A DNA stretch of 64,000 nt from Ramlibacter terrae (GCA_013127575.1 CP053418.1:5022001-5086000); one strand, 5' to 3'. Counted from the stretch's first letter, positions 29,992 through 40,839 are shown. Program-made: numbers and translations. Notes: generated by a model from the sequence alone, not told the origin.

Positions 29992-31178
29992 CCGTTCGCG
30001 CGCTTCTGCAGGATCTCGAAGGCCGGCAGCGTCTTGCCTTCCAGCACTTCGAGGAAGGCGCCGCCGCCGGTGGAGATGTAGCCCACGTCGGCTTCGATGC
30101 CGTACTTGGCGATCGCCGCCAGCGTGTCGCCGCCGCCGGCGATGCTGAAGGCGTCGGATGCGGCGATGGCGCGCGCGATCGTCTCGGTGCCCTTGGCGAA
30201 GGCGTCGAACTCGAACACGCCCACCGGCCCGTTCCAGACGATGGTGCCGGCCGCCTCGAGTTGCGCCGCGAGCTTCGCCGCCGTCTCCGGACCGATGTCG
30301 AGGATGAGGTCGTCGTCGGCGACGTCCTTCGCGGCCTTGACCGTGGCCGGCGCATCGGCGGCGAAGGTCTTGGCGACCACCACGTCGGTCGGGATCGGCA
30401 CCGCGGCGCCGCGCGCCTGCATGGCGTCGATCACGGCCTTGGCCTGCCCGACCAGGTCGGCCTCGGCCAGCGACTTGCCGATCGGCAGCCCCGCCGCCAG
30501 CATGAAGGTGTTGGCGATGCCCCCCCACCACCAGCTGGTCGACGTTCTTCGCCGGGCTTCCGGGATGCTCAGCTTGGTCGACACCTTGGAGCCGGCCACG
30601 ATCGCCACCAGCGGCCGCTTCGGGTTGGCCAGCGCACGGGTGATCGCGTCGATCTCGGCGGCCAGCAGCGGGCCGGCGCAGGCGGTCTTCGCGTACTGCG
30701 CGATGCCGTAGGTGGACGCTTCCGCGCGGTGGGCGGTGCCGAAGGCGTCGTGCACGAAGATGTCGCACAGCGCGGCCATCTTCTTCGCCAGTTCCGGATC
30801 GTTCTTCTTCTCGCCCTTGTTGAGGCGGCAGTTCTCCAGCAGCACGACTTCGCCGGGTTGCACGTCGACGCCGCCGACCCAGTCGGACTTCAGCGCCACC
30901 GGGCGGCCCAGCAGCTCCGACAGGCGCGTGGCCACGGGAGCGAGCGAGTCCTCCGGCTTGAACGCGCCTTCGGTCGGGCGGCCCAGGTGCGAGGTGACCA
31001 TCACCGCGGCGCCGCCGGCCAGCGCCATCTGGATGCAGGGCACCGAAGCGCGGATGCGCGTGTCTTCGGTGATGTGGCCGGCGTCGTCCTGCGGGACGTT
31101 CAGGTCGGCACGGATGAAGACGCGGCGGCCGCGGGCCAGCCCCTGGTCGCACAGGTCAGAAAAGCGCAGGACGTTCAT
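29988..31178 (-). CDS. pgk: Phosphoglycerate kinase
   Basis: Interconverts 1,3-bisphosphoglycerate and 3-phosphoglycerate with ATP. RRVFIRADLNVPQDDAG, MVTSHLGRPTEG, ENCRLNKGEKKND, HDAFGTAHRAEAST, GGIANTFMLAAG and the C-terminal SIAGGGDTLAAIAKYG with STGGGAFLEVLEGKTLPA are diagnostic. About 396 residues. A local compensated double shift (about 30535-30562) garbles the segment before GGIANTF: a lost T in CCTGG and an extra G in a G-run; the other frame gives AKNVDQLVVGG as expected. Start ATG at 31178. Confidence 0.96.
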   Translation of the reverse strand: MNVLRFSDLCDQGLARGRRVFIRADLNVPQDDAGHITEDTRIRASVPCIQMALAGGAAVMVTSHLGRPTEGAFKPEDSLAPVATRLSELLGRPVALKSDWVGGVDVQPGEVVLLENCRLNKGEKKNDPELAKKMAALCDIFVHDAFGTAHRAEASTYGIAQYAKTACAGPLLAAEIDAITRALANPKRPLVAIVAGSKVSTKLSIPEARRRTSTSWWWGGIANTFMLAAGLPIGKSLAEADLVGQAKAVIDAMQARGAAVPIPTDVVVAKTFAADAPATVKAAKDVADDDLILDIGPETAAKLAAQLEAAGTIVWNGPVGVFEFDAFAKGTETIARAIAASDAFSIAGGGDTLAAIAKYGIEADVGYISTGGGAFLEVLEGKTLPAFEILQKRANG

Positions 31179-31227
31179 GGTGGAAAGCAGCAGGTCGGAA
31201 AGGCCTCCATTCTAGGAAGCCGGCGCG

Positions 31228-31565
31228 CTACCAGCCGAGCGCGAGGTGCAGCGGAAGATAGACGGCCATGCCGCCGAGCAAGGTGACGAGCACGCTGCGG
31301 CGCCAGAAGAACAGCGCCGCGCCGGCCGGGGCCGCGAACAGCCGCGCGTCCTGCCAGGTCGTGACCGGTGGCCGTTGCTCATCACCACCTCCGGCACGAC
31401 GACGCCCGCCAGCGCCGCCACCGGCGCGTACTGCAGCGCGCGATGGGCCCAGCCGGGCAACGACCACGGCCGGTCGAGGATGAAGAAGAAGCAGCGGGTC
31501 AGCAGCGTGATGCCGGCCAGGCCGAAGATCACGCCGAGGGTCCACCAGTCGGTGGCGGCCTTCAT
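31228..31565 (-). CDS. azlD: AzlD family branched-chain amino-acid export subunit
   Basis: Small membrane partner of the AzlC-AzlD exporter (branched-chain amino acids and analogues). About 113 residues with three or four hydrophobic segments (TLGVIFGLAGITLLTRCFFFIL, ALQYAPVAALAGVVVPEVV, and GAALFFWRRSVLVTLLGGMAVYL). One break near 31367 is repaired by restoring CCCGG; the repaired end is LPLHLALGW. Start ATG overlaps the azlC stop (ATGA), so it is the last gene of the def-to-azlD operon. Confidence 0.85.
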
Positions 31566-32295
31566 GCCGCGCGCTCCCGCGGCGGCGCCTGGCGGCCCTC
31601 GAGCCAGAAGCAGGCCAGCACCGCCACCACGATCGCGGCCACGATGTTCAGCTTGAGCGGCAACGCGTAGGCGGCCACGGCCGCCGCTCCCGCGATCAGC
31701 GCCGCCAGCGCGCGCAGCCGCGTGTTGGCCAGCGAGCACAGGATGCCCACCAGGCACAGCACGCCGGCGAAGCCCAGCCCCCAGCTGCTCGGGATGAGAT
31801 TGGCCAGCGCCACGCCCAGCAGGCTGGCGCCGGTCCAGCGATCCGGGTCATGCAGTAGTTGCCCGCCAGCGAGGCCTCCTGCGCGCGCCGGCCCTCGGCA
31901 TCGGTGGCCGGTTGCGGGAAGCGGCTGGTGAAGATGGCGTAGGTCAGGTCGGCGGTGAGGAAGCCGTTGACGAGCCGGCGCCAGCGCGGCATGTGCATCA
32001 GGTAGGTGCGCAGGTGCAGGCTGAACACCACGAAGCGCAGGTTGACGCAGAAGCCCGTGGCCCAGATCACCCACGCCGGCGCGCCCGCCATCAGCAGCGG
32101 AATGGCGGCCAGCTGCGAGCTGCCGGCATAGACCAGCACCGTCATCGCCACCGCCTCGGTGACGCTCATGCCGGCCTTGACCATCGCCACGCCGGTCATC
32201 AGCCCCCAGGCCGCGATGCCGGGCGCGACCGGCGCGCTGGCGCGCATGCCCGTGCGGAACTCGGGGTGCTGCCGCAACGAGCGCAGGAAGAACAT
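31562..32295 (-). CDS. azlC: AzlC family branched-chain amino-acid permease
   Basis: Membrane subunit of the AzlCD exporter. About 245 residues with multiple hydrophobic segments and the family pattern PGIAAWGLMTGVAMVKAGMS, VYAGSSQLAAIPLL and WATGFCVNLRFVVFSLHL. One break near 31846 is repaired by restoring CCCGG (NYCMTPDRWTGASLLG). Its ATG overlaps the fmt stop by one base (TGATG), and its stop overlaps azlD (ATGA). Confidence 0.88.
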
Positions 32296-33250
32296 CAGGC
32301 CGGATCGAAGCGCTGGCCGGCCTGCAGCGGGAAGCCGCGCAGGAAGTCGGCGGCGGGCAGGCGCTTGCCGCCGGCGCGCTGCAGCACGGTGGCACGCAGA
32401 GCGCCTTGGCCGCAAGCGACCACGACCCCTTGGGGCCCGGCTTCGAGGATGGTGCCCGGCGCCGCCGCCGAAGCATCGACCGCCTGCGCCGCCCACAGCT
32501 TCAGCGCTTCGCCGTCGACCACCGCACCGGCGCCGGGGAAAGGATCGAACGCGCGCACGCGGCGCGCGATGACTTCGGCCGGCAGCGTCCAGTCGACCGC
32601 CGCCTCGGCCTTCTCGATCTTGTGGGCGTAGGTGACGCCCTCGGCCGGCTGCGGCACCGGCTTCAGCCCGCCGCATGCGGCCAGCTCCAGCGCTTCGACG
32701 ATCATCCGGCCGCCGAGCGACGCCAGCTTGTCGTGCAGGTGCGCGGTGGTGTCGTCGGCCGCGATCGGCAGGCGCTCGACCAGCAGCATGTCGCCGGTGT
32801 CCGGCCCGCGTCCATCTGCATGATGGTCACGCCCGTTTCCGCATCGCCGGCCTCGATGGCGCGATGGATCGGCGCCGCGCCGCGCCAGCGTGGCAGCAGC
32901 GAGGCGTGGATGTTCAGGCAGCCCAGGCGCGGGGCGTCGAGCACCCACTGCGGCAGGATCAGCCCGTACGCCGCCACGACCATCACGTCGGCCTGCGCGG
33001 CGGCGATGGCTTCACGCGCGGCGGCGGCGTCGTCCGGGTACTTGCCGTCCAGGCGCAGGCTGCGCGGCTGCGCCACGGGGATGCCTCGTTCGGCGGCGAA
33101 CTGCTTGACGGCCGACGGCTGCAGCTTCATGCCGCGGCCGGCGGGCCGGTCGGGCTGCGTGAGCACCGGGGGAATCGTGAAGCCGGCGGCGTGCAGCCGC
33201 TCGAGGGCCACGCGCGCGAAGTCGGGCGTGCCCGCGAAGACGACGCGCAT
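32295..33250 (-). CDS. fmt: Methionyl-tRNA formyltransferase
   Basis: Formylates initiator Met-tRNA. MRVVFAGTPDFARVALERL, LTQPDRPAGRG, DVMVVAAYGLILPQWVL, CLNIHASLLPRWRGAAPIHRAI and GVTIMQMDAG are the family signatures, with a C-terminal domain ending PAADFLRGFPLQAGQRF. Length about 318 residues. One break near 32812 is repaired by restoring CCTGG (DAGLDTGDML). Two adjacent ATGs exist; I chose 33250 because it forms a TGATG overlap with the preceding stop. Functional partner of def two genes upstream in the operon. Confidence 0.95.
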
Positions 33251-33734
33251 CATTCGCGGTCGTTCGGGGCGTTGACGTGCTCGATGCCCCTGGTGGGCGC
33301 GGCGCACCACGCCCTGCGGATCCGGTACACCCAATAGAACATGTCGCCCTGTTCCCGCCAGCGGTACGTCATCACCGGGCCGTTCCAGCTGCTGACGCCG
33401 TCCACGCGCGCGGGCGGCCCGAACTCGCGCTCGACGTCGGCGCGGGTCCAGTGCCCGGCTCGATGCGGGCGAACTCCGCCGCCGTCAGCACCTGCCGCGC
33501 ACGGACCACGCGGCCGGTGGCGTCCGGGTCCACCATGAACGCGTATTGCGCCATGGGCTGGCCGCTGTACTGCAGGCGCTGGCCGCCACCGGGCAGCGGC
33601 AGCACGCGCGTCGGCTGCCCCGCTCGGGCAATGACCTGCTCGCGGCTGGCGCCGACCGGCAGGTCGAGGGTGTTCCGGGGATGGGCGCAGGCGGCCAGCA
33701 AAACCGCCGTGAAGACCAGCGCGATCGGTCGCAC
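33250..33734 (-). CDS. Predicted lipoprotein, BamE/SmpA-like fold possible
   Basis: About 161 residues, GTG start at 33734, ten bases after the def stop. Signal and lipobox are IALVFTAVLLAACAHP (Cys near residue 16). The mature part has two similar halves: LPVGASREQVIARAGQPTRV with GQRLQYSGQPMAQYAF, and TRADVEREFGPPARVDGV with PVMTYRWREQGDMFYWVYRI. Each looks like a BamE-type unit (helix, then G-x-P, then strands). One break near 33456 is repaired by restoring CCGGG. The stop overlaps fmt as TGATG. The duplicated half-motif is my reading; the function is unknown. Confidence 0.68.
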
Positions 33735-33744
33735 GAAAGCTCCT

Positions 33745-34257
33745 TCAGACCCGTTCGGTGTCGCGGCGCGCCTTGAGCATCTTGGTCTTGATGCGGTTGC
33801 GCTTGAGCGGCGACAGGTACTCGACGAACACCTTGCCCTGCAGGTGGTCCATCTCGTGCTGGATGCACACCGACAGCAGGCCCTCCGCCGCGATGTCGCG
33901 CGTGTTGCCTTCGGCGTCCATGGCCCGCACGACGATCGAACGCGAACGCTCGACGCCGTCGTAGATGCCCGGCACCGACAGGCAGCCCTCGTCGCCCACC
34001 TGCTTGTCGGCGCTGGCCTCGACGATCTCGGGGTTGATCAGCACCAGCGGCTGGTCGCGCTTTTCCGAGACGTCGATGGTGATCACGCGCTCGTGCACGT
34101 CGACCTGCGTGGCGGCCAGCCCGATGCCTTCGGCGTCGTACATGGTCTCCAGCATGTCGGCCACGAGCGTGCGGATGCGCGCGTCGATCGCCTGCACGGG
34201 CGTGGCCACGGTGTGCAGCCGCGGGTCGGGATAACAGAGGATGGGAAGAAGTGCCAT
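33745..34257 (-). CDS. def: Peptide deformylase
   Basis: Removes the N-formyl group from nascent proteins. An intact 170-residue frame with the three catalytic motifs: EGIGLAATQ (GxGLAAxQ), DEGCLSVPG (EGCLS, Cys metal ligand) and CIQHEMDHLQGKV (HEMDH, zinc/iron site). It heads the minus-strand operon def-lipoprotein-fmt-azlC-azlD and is divergent from the LysM gene, with about 138 bases between the starts. Confidence 0.97.
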   Translation of the reverse strand: MALLPILCYPDPRLHTVATPVQAIDARIRTLVADMLETMYDAEGIGLAATQVDVHERVITIDVSEKRDQPLVLINPEIVEASADKQVGDEGCLSVPGIYDGVERSRSIVVRAMDAEGNTRDIAAEGLLSVCIQHEMDHLQGKVFVEYLSPLKRNRIKTKMLKARRDTERV

Positions 34258-34320
34258 GGCGCGAAGAGGAGGGCCGTTGTCGCTATTTTCGCCACTTTTC
34301 CCGTGGGGAATTGCTTAAGG

Positions 34321-34338
34321 GGGCAATAAACATTGCCC
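34321..34338. promoter_or_regulatory. Inverted repeat in the def / LysM divergent intergenic region
   Basis: Perfect 7 bp inverted repeat GGGCAAT-AAAC-ATTGCCC in a locally AT-rich stretch, 58 bases before the LysM-gene ATG and 64 bases before def. It could be an operator or a 5' UTR hairpin. No match to a known regulator is claimed. Confidence 0.4.
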
Positions 34339-34395
34339 AATCAAGGGCTTGAGCTCAGAATCGCCAGTAACTTGTCAAGAGTGGACGAAAACGAG

Positions 34396-35610
34396 ATGGT
34401 TCCAACCAAGGCAGCTCCCCGGTCTCGCATCCGGTACCGGATCGCATTGGCGCTCGCCGGTGTGCTGGCTTCCGCGCCGGCCATTGCGCAGAACTTCCCC
34501 ATCACGCCTGCCCAGCGGTCGACGGCCCAGCAGGTCGCCTCCGCCGGCGTGCCGCTCAGCGAACTGGCTCCCAACGCGCCCGACAGCTACACCGTCAAGT
34601 CCGGCGACACGCTGTGGGCCATCTCGGGCATGTTCCTCAAGACGCCGTGGCGCTGGCCCGAGCTGTGGGGCATGAACATCGAGCAGGTGCGCAACCCGCA
34701 CCGCATCTGGCCCGGCCAGACCCTGTACCTCGAGAAGATCGACGGCATGGCCCGCCTGCGCATGGGCGAGGCGCCCACCGGCATGCCGACCGAGACGGTC
34801 CGCGTCTCGCCGCGCACCCGCATCGCCGACCTGGCCGACCCGACCATCCCGACGCTGCCGCCGCACGTGATCGAGCCGTTCCTGAACGAGGCCATCATCG
34901 TCGGCGAGAACGACCTCGACCTCGCGCCGCGCATCGTGGCCGCGCCCGACACGCGCGTGATGATCACCCGCGGCGACCGTGCCTACGTGCGCGGCCGCAA
35001 TGGCACCCCGCTGGTCGAAACCCGCGCCGCACCGACACCTACCGCGTGTTCCGCAACGTCGTGCCGCTGCGCGACCCGCTCACGAGCACGATCCTCGGCT
35101 ACGAGGCCCGTTACCTCGGCAAGGCCGAACTCGTGCGCGGCGAAACCGTCCAGCCGGTCCGCATGCCCAACGGCGAAACGGCCCCGACCGTGATCCCGGC
35201 CAGCGTCGACGTGGTGGCGGCGCGCGAGGAAATGCGCATCGGCGACCGCCTGCTGCCCGAGCCGCCGCGCGTGTTCTCCAGCTACGTTCCGCGCGCCCCG
35301 TCGGGCCCGGTCGACGCCTCCATCGTGTCGGTGTACGGCGACGCGGTCGCGATGGTCGGCCCGAACCGGTGGTGGCCATCAGCCGCGGCACGGCCGACGG
35401 CATCGAGAACGGCCACGTGCTGGCCATCCTGCGCGCCGGCCGCCGCATCGACGACCGCTCGCAGCCCGGCGAGCGCGCCATCATCAAGGTGCCCGACGAA
35501 CGCAGTGGCCTGCTGATGGTGTTCCGCACCTTCGACCGCATCTCCTACGCCCTCGTGCTGGAAATCTCGGACAGCGTCCGGTGGGCGACCGGGTGGTCAA
35601 CCCGCGCTGA
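34396..35610 (+). CDS. LysM-domain peptidoglycan-binding protein
   Basis: Exported protein of about 405 residues. The signal peptide is IALALAGVLASAPAIAQ (cleavage after AIAQ). A single LysM domain follows at residues about 60-115: YTVKSGDTLWAISGMFLKTPWRWPELWG, ending IWPGQTLYLEKI. The rest is the conserved family region seen in LysM proteins next to dprA in Betaproteobacteria. Breaks near 35032, 35368 and 35580; the last two are repaired by restoring CCGGG and give VVAISRGTADG and VGDRVVNPR. I chose ATG 34396 because upstream in-frame candidates are only non-ATG and the signal peptide then starts properly. dprA begins ten bases later. Confidence 0.88.
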
Positions 35611-35619
35611 GCGTGCCCG

Positions 35620-36728
35620 ATGCAGAGCGGGGAGCTGGCAGCCTGGCTGCGCCTCGCACTGACACCCGGGGTCGGCAACGCCGCCGCCCGCCGCCTGCTG
35701 GCCGCCTTCGGGCTGCCGGCCTCCATCTTCGAACAGGACACCGGGGCGCTCGGCTACGTGGTCGACCGCGCCCAGCCGCGGCGCTGCGCAAGGAGCCCGA
35801 GGCCTTTGCCGCGCAGCTCGAACGCACGCTGGAGTGGCTGCAACAGGATCCGGCCCAGCGCGCGATCCTCACCCTCGGCGACCCTGACTATCCCGGCGCG
35901 CTGCTGCAGACGGACGATCCGCCCCTGCTGCTGTACCGCCTCGGACGCTCCGACCCGATTCCCGCCGCGGCCGTCGCCGTGGTCGGCAGCCGCAATCCCA
36001 CGCCGCAGGGCCTGCAGAACGCGCGCCGTTTCGCCAAGGCCTTCGCCGAGGCGGGCGTGACGGTGGTGTCGGGCCTGGCGCTGGGCATCGACGGCGCCGC
36101 GCACGCCGGCGCGCTGGACGGCGCGGCGGAAGGGGCGCTGGCCACCGTCGCCGTCATCGGCACCGGGCTCGACCGCGTGTACCCGAAGCGGCACCTCGAA
36201 CTGGCGCACCGCATCGCGGCCAACGGGATGCTCCTGAGCGAGTACCCGCTCGGCACGCCGCCGCTGGCGGAGAACTTCCCCCGCCGCAACCGCATCATCG
36301 CGGCGCTCGGCCGTGGCACGCTGGTGGTCGAGGCGGCGCTGCAATCGGGCTCGCTCATCACCGCGCGGCTCGCGGCGGAACAGGGCCGGGACGTGTTCGC
36401 CATCCCCGGGTCGATCCACTCGCCGCAGGCGCGCGGCTGCCACCTGCTGCTGCGCCGGGGCGCCAAGCTGGTCGAGACCGCGCAGGACGTGCTGGAAGAC
36501 CTGCGGCTCGCGCCCGCCGCGCCGGCGCCTGCCGTCGCGGACGAACCACCAGAAGGCGAGAGCGCGCTGCTGCAGGCGATGGGCTACGACCCCGTGGGCC
36601 TCGACGCGCTGATCGCCCGCACCGGCATCCCCGCGCCGCAGTTGCAGGCACAGCTGATGGAACTGGAACTCGCCGGCGACGTGGCGCGCCTGCCGGGCGG
36701 CCTGTTCCAGCGGGTCGCGGCCGCCTGA
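35620..36728 (+). CDS. dprA: DNA-processing protein DprA
   Basis: Loads RecA onto incoming single-stranded DNA during natural transformation. The Rossmann-like core is complete: VAVVGSRNPTPQGLQNARRFA, VVSGLALGIDGAAHAGAL, AVIGTGLDRVYPKRH, LSEYPLGTPPLAENFPRRNRIIA and VVEAALQSGSLITARLAAEQGRDVFAIPG. There is an N-terminal SAM-like region and a C-terminal winged-helix DML1 domain (LLQAMGYDPVGLDALI). One break near 35773 is repaired by restoring CCAGG. About 370 residues. LysM-dprA-smg order is common in Betaproteobacteria. Confidence 0.95.
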
Positions 36729-36801
36729 GCCGACGCCCGCGCGCAACAGCCTGCGGGCCGCCCCGCATCTGCCGCGAAAGGTTCTGGGCTATATTGGGTC
36801 C

Positions 36802-37285
36802 ATGTTTGAAGTGCTGGTGTTCGTTTACGAAAACTACTGGCGCGGCGATGCCTGTCCCGAGCTCCACCAGCTGGAACGCAAGCTCAGCGCCCATGGCTTC
36901 GAACCCGACGAAATCCAACAGGCCCCTGGTCTGGCTGGATGGACTCAACGTGGCGGCGGAGACGATCACGCTGCCCGAGGACTCGGAGCCCGAGTGGTCC
37001 CCGCAACCCGGCGACGCGAGCATGCGCGTCTACTCGGTCGCCGAACAGGACCGGCTGGGCGCCGAATGCCTCGGCTTCATCCACTTCCTCGAAAGCTCGG
37101 GCGTGCTGCCGGCGGCGCTGCGCGAAATCGTGGTCGACCGCGCCATGGCCGCGCCCGGCGACCCGGTGCCGCTCGACGCGCTGAAGATCATCGTGCTGAT
37201 GGTGTACTGGCGCTTCGGCCACGAGCCCGACGCGCTGATCCTCGACGAACTCTGCGACGACACCGAGGACCGGCTGCCGCACTAG
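36802..37285 (+). CDS. smg: Smg family protein (DUF494)
   Basis: About 160-residue cytoplasmic protein of the Smg family, linked by location to dprA across Proteobacteria; the biochemical role is unknown. Starts MFEVLVFVYENYWRGDACPE, the family N-terminus, and ends LVYWRFG-like VLMVYWRFGHEPDALILDEL. One break near 36922 is repaired by removing one C before CCTGG (QQALVWLDGLNV). Convergent with the DUF1631 gene, four bases apart. Confidence 0.92.
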
Positions 37286-37289
37286 GCGG

Positions 37290-39855
37290 TCACTGCAACA
37301 GGCGGTCCGGGTTCGCGTCCAGCTTCGCCAGCGCGTCGCGCGTGGCGCGCACCGTCAAGGTCTCTTCCTCGTTCGGCACCAGCAGTCCGGCCTGCAGGTA
37401 CGCGGCGAGGTGCTGGATCTGCATCAGGTGGCAGTGGCCGTCGGCGGAGGCGAACAGGTGGAGCTGGCCGCGGTCGCTGCGCCAGGCGTACTGCACCTGC
37501 GTCACGCGGTTGTTGTGGTCCAGCGTGAACCAGTTGCCGGTCTGCAGCTCGTTCGCCCAGGCCATCACCGCGCCGCTGGGGTTGGAGCCGCCGGAGCTGA
37601 TCACCTCGATCATCGAGGCGTCGATGCCCAGCATCATCTCGATGCTTTCCTTGTCCAGCGCCAGCTCGCCCATGTCCTCGTCGGTGACGAAGTCCTCGAG
37701 GTTGGCGAGCCGCTTGGTCATCTCCTCGATGCGGGCATGCGGGATGGCTTCGGTCTTCGACAGGAAGGCGTCGGCCAGCGTGTCGCCGATCACCTTGATG
37801 TGGGTTTTCTGGTCGCCGGCCTGCACGCCCAGCAGCGTCATGCCGCGGCGCAGGCGCGCCAGCAGGTCGGGCAGGTCTGGATGACCTTGGCGCGGTCGTT
37901 GCGATTCGGCTTGGCGCTCGCGGCCCAGACCAGGTCGCTGGCGGACTTCTTCAGCGCCAGCGTGTCCTCGTGCTGCGGACCGTTCTTGACGGCGGCGACG
38001 GCCAGCACCTCGGCCCACACCTTGAACAGGAATTCGCGGATCTCCTCGCGCACCGGCACGTCGCTGAGCATCTTGCGCAGCTCGATGGTGTACTGGATCG
38101 CCATCGTTTCCTTCTGCTCGACCTGCTGCGCGACGCTCACCAGCTTCTGGGTGGGTCCCTTCTCGGTGAGGAAGCGCGAAAGGAAGCGCTGGAACTCTTC
38201 GTAGACCAGCTGGAACACGCGGCGGCCGGTCTCGGGGTACTGCTCGATCACCTGCACCACCCGCTTGATCTCGGTTTCCATCGCGGTGCCGTTGATGGAG
38301 GAGGTGTCGAAACCGAGCACGCACGAACCCATGCGGTCGATCAGCTGGCGCGCCGGATGTTCGAGCGAGCCGAAGAACTCGGGCTCGGACAGCGCCACGC
38401 GCAGCACCGGCATCTGCAGCCGCGCGAACCACACGCGCACGCCGGCCGGGATGCGCTCTTCCGAGAGGATGCTCTGGAACATCAGCGCCACGATCTCGAT
38501 CGTGGCCTTCTCGGCGGACGTGGAAGCCTTCTTCTTGAGGTCCTGCGTGCGCTGGCGCAGGTCGACGGCGACCTGCTCGACGTCGGCGTCGTCGAAGATG
38601 ACGATGTCGCCGGCCGTCATGGCCGCATCGCTGACGCGGCTCTGCACCTGCGTCTGCACCTGCTGCGCGTGGTGGGTCACCGCCTCGGCGGGGGCGCCGG
38701 AGCCCTGCCCCGCCTGCGGCGCGTCGAAGCCCGGCACGCGGTCGGTGAGCAGCCGCTTCAACTGGCCGATGACGCCGGTGGCCCGCGCCCGGCGCGCGCC
38801 AGCGGCGTGGTGTTGGTCATCATGCGGGTTTCGTCGGCGACGCCGCCGCGCGCGGTGGGCGACCCGCCGCCGGCAGCGCCCGCGCCGCCCGGTCCCTGCG
38901 GGCCCGCCGGCCCGCCGCGGCCGCCATAGCCGCCGTAGCCGCCCGCCTGCCCGCCACCTCCGCCGCCGCCGCCGCCGCCGGGGTACCCGCCGCCGGGCGC
39001 TCCGGCGTAGCCGCCGCCCGCCTGTCCGTCCGCCGGCGGGGCCGGGGTAGCCGCCGCCGCCGCCGCCCGCGTAGCCGCCTGCGACGCCACCGTGGCCGCC
39101 CGCGTGGCCGCCGCCAAAATCCGACGGCGCGGCCGCGCCATCGCCGCCATGGCCGCGGCCGTCATGGTGGCCCTGCCCCCGACGCTGCCGGGCCGCGTCG
39201 GCGACGACGGCGGGCGCTTCACGCGCGCGCTGAGGTCGATCTCCGGCAGCACGCCGCGGCCGATCAGGAATTCATTGACGTCGCGGTAGCCCTGCACGGC
39301 GCGCGGCGTCACGTGCAGCGCGATGATGTCCTTGGCCGCTGCCCGGGTCTCGCGCGACAGCTTGCAGGCCATCCACTGTTCGACCATCAGCTGTGCCAGC
39401 GCCTCGGGCCGCAGCACGTCCTCGGTGGCGAGGTCTTCGCCGCCTTCGAGGTGGGTGATGCGCAGGCGCAGGTCGTTCAGGTCCCACACCGCCTTTTCCT
39501 GCACGGCCATCGCCAGCCGGGACGACAGGATCTTGTTCTCGACGACATCGTCGCCGATCAGCTCCAGGCTTTGCAGCTGCATGCGCACGCGGCCGGTGGC
39601 GGTGGGCGGCACGATGGCGCGGCGCCAGGCCCGCACCGTGGCGTCGGCCCAGCGCGCCGCCTCCTTCTCGAAGTCCATCAGCGCATCGCGGCGCGCGTGC
39701 ATGTCGCGGCTGCTCTGCGCCGTGTGCATGGACTCGGCCAGCGCCGTGCGCACGGCCTCGGACAACTCCGGCAGCACGCCCTCCATGTGGGCCACGAATC
39801 GCTCACGCGCCTGGCGGGCCAGTGGCGTCGCGGCGGGAGTGAGGGTGGACGACAT
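37290..39855 (-). CDS. DUF1631 family protein with glycine-rich insert
   Basis: About 855 residues. The N-terminal 210 residues (ALMDFEKEAARWADATVRAWRR onward) and C-terminal 500 residues (DDADVEQVAVDLRQRTQDL to the GNWFTLDHNNRVTQVQYAWRS end) match the DUF1631 family found in Beta- and Gammaproteobacteria. The function is unknown; the C-terminal part resembles a PilZ-like ending found in such proteins. Between them is a long Gly/Tyr/Pro tract (about 38890-39140; YGGYGGRGGP, GGGYPGGGGGG). Breaks near 37878 (CCAGG), 38782 (CCCGGG), and two compensating ones bounding about 39040-39210. It is followed (upstream on the strand) by secF. Confidence 0.85.
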
Positions 39856-39872
39856 GGTGCCGGACGCTCAGC

Positions 39873-40824
39873 TCAGACGGTGGCGCCCGCGTTCGGGTCG
39901 TTGGGGTCGCCTTCCTTGCGCGGCGCCGCCTTCACCAGTCTTCGCGCTTGATGCCCAGCCACATGGCGATGGCGGCGGCGACGAACACCGACGAATAGAT
40001 GCCGAACAGGATGCCGATCGTCAGCGCCATCGCGAAGTAGTGCAGCGTGGCGCCGCCGAACAGCAGCATCGACAGCACCATCATCTGGGTCGAACCGTGC
40101 GTGATGATGGTCCGGCTGATGGTCGAGGTGATCGCGTGGTCGATGGTCTGCGCCGGGGTCAGCTTGCGGTTGCGCCGGAAGCTTTCGCGGATCCGGTCGA
40201 AGATCACCACCGATTCGTTGACGGAGTAGCCCAGCACCGCCAGCACCGCCGCCAGCACCGCCAACGAGAACTCCCACTGGAAGAAGGCGAAGAAGCCCGG
40301 GATGATGACCACGTCGTGCAGGTTGGCGATGATGGCCGCCACCGCGAACTTCCATTCGAAGCGCAGCGCCAGGTAGATCATGATGCCGGCGACCACCATG
40401 GCCAGCGCCTTCAGGCCGTCGGTGGCGAGCTCCTCGCCCCACCGGGGCCGACGAATTCGGTCCGCTTCAGGGTCATGGCAGGATCGCTGGCCTTGAGGGC
40501 CGCGAAAACGCGGTCGCTCTGTTGCGCGGAACTCACGCCTTTTTGCGCCGGCAGCCGGATCATCACGTCGCGGGCGGTGCCGAAGTTCTGCACTGGACGT
40601 CCCGGAAGCCCAGCCCGGCGACCGTTCCGCGCACCGATTCGACGTTGGCCGGCTGCGAATATTGCACCTGCATGACGGTGCCGCCGGTGAACTCCACCGA
40701 CAGGTGCAGCCCCTTGGTGGCGAGGAAGAAAACCGCCGCCGGGGAAGGTCAAGACGGAAATCGCATTCAGCACCAGTGCATGGCGCATGAACGGGATGTC
40801 CCGCCGGATCTTGAAAAACTCCAC
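39873..40824 (-). CDS. secF: Protein translocase subunit SecF
   Basis: Membrane component of the SecDF complex, which uses the proton gradient to help pull proteins out of SecYEG. About 317 residues, GTG start at 40824. The N-terminal MEFFKIRRDIPFMRHALVLNAIS precedes TM1, and the C-terminal block has six-TM family motifs AVLAVLGYSVNESVVIFDRIRESFRR and TSTISRTIITHGSTQMMVLSMLLFGG. Breaks near 40742, 40602 (CCAGG), 40440 and 39939 (CCTGG). The repaired end is EDLVKAAPRKEGDPNDPNAGATV. It lies 15 bases after secD. Confidence 0.93.
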
Positions 40825-40839
40825 TTTCGTCCTTCCCTC

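Noticed and set aside
30535..30562. Programmed frameshifting in pgk.
   Set aside because: The two shifts cancel over about 30 bases and the other frame gives the conserved sequence; no slippery-site logic and similar errors occur everywhere.
38940..39010. G-quadruplex or Gly-tract repeat as a separate DNA element.
   Set aside because: The G/C runs are explained by Gly codons in the DUF1631 gene; no independent evidence of function.
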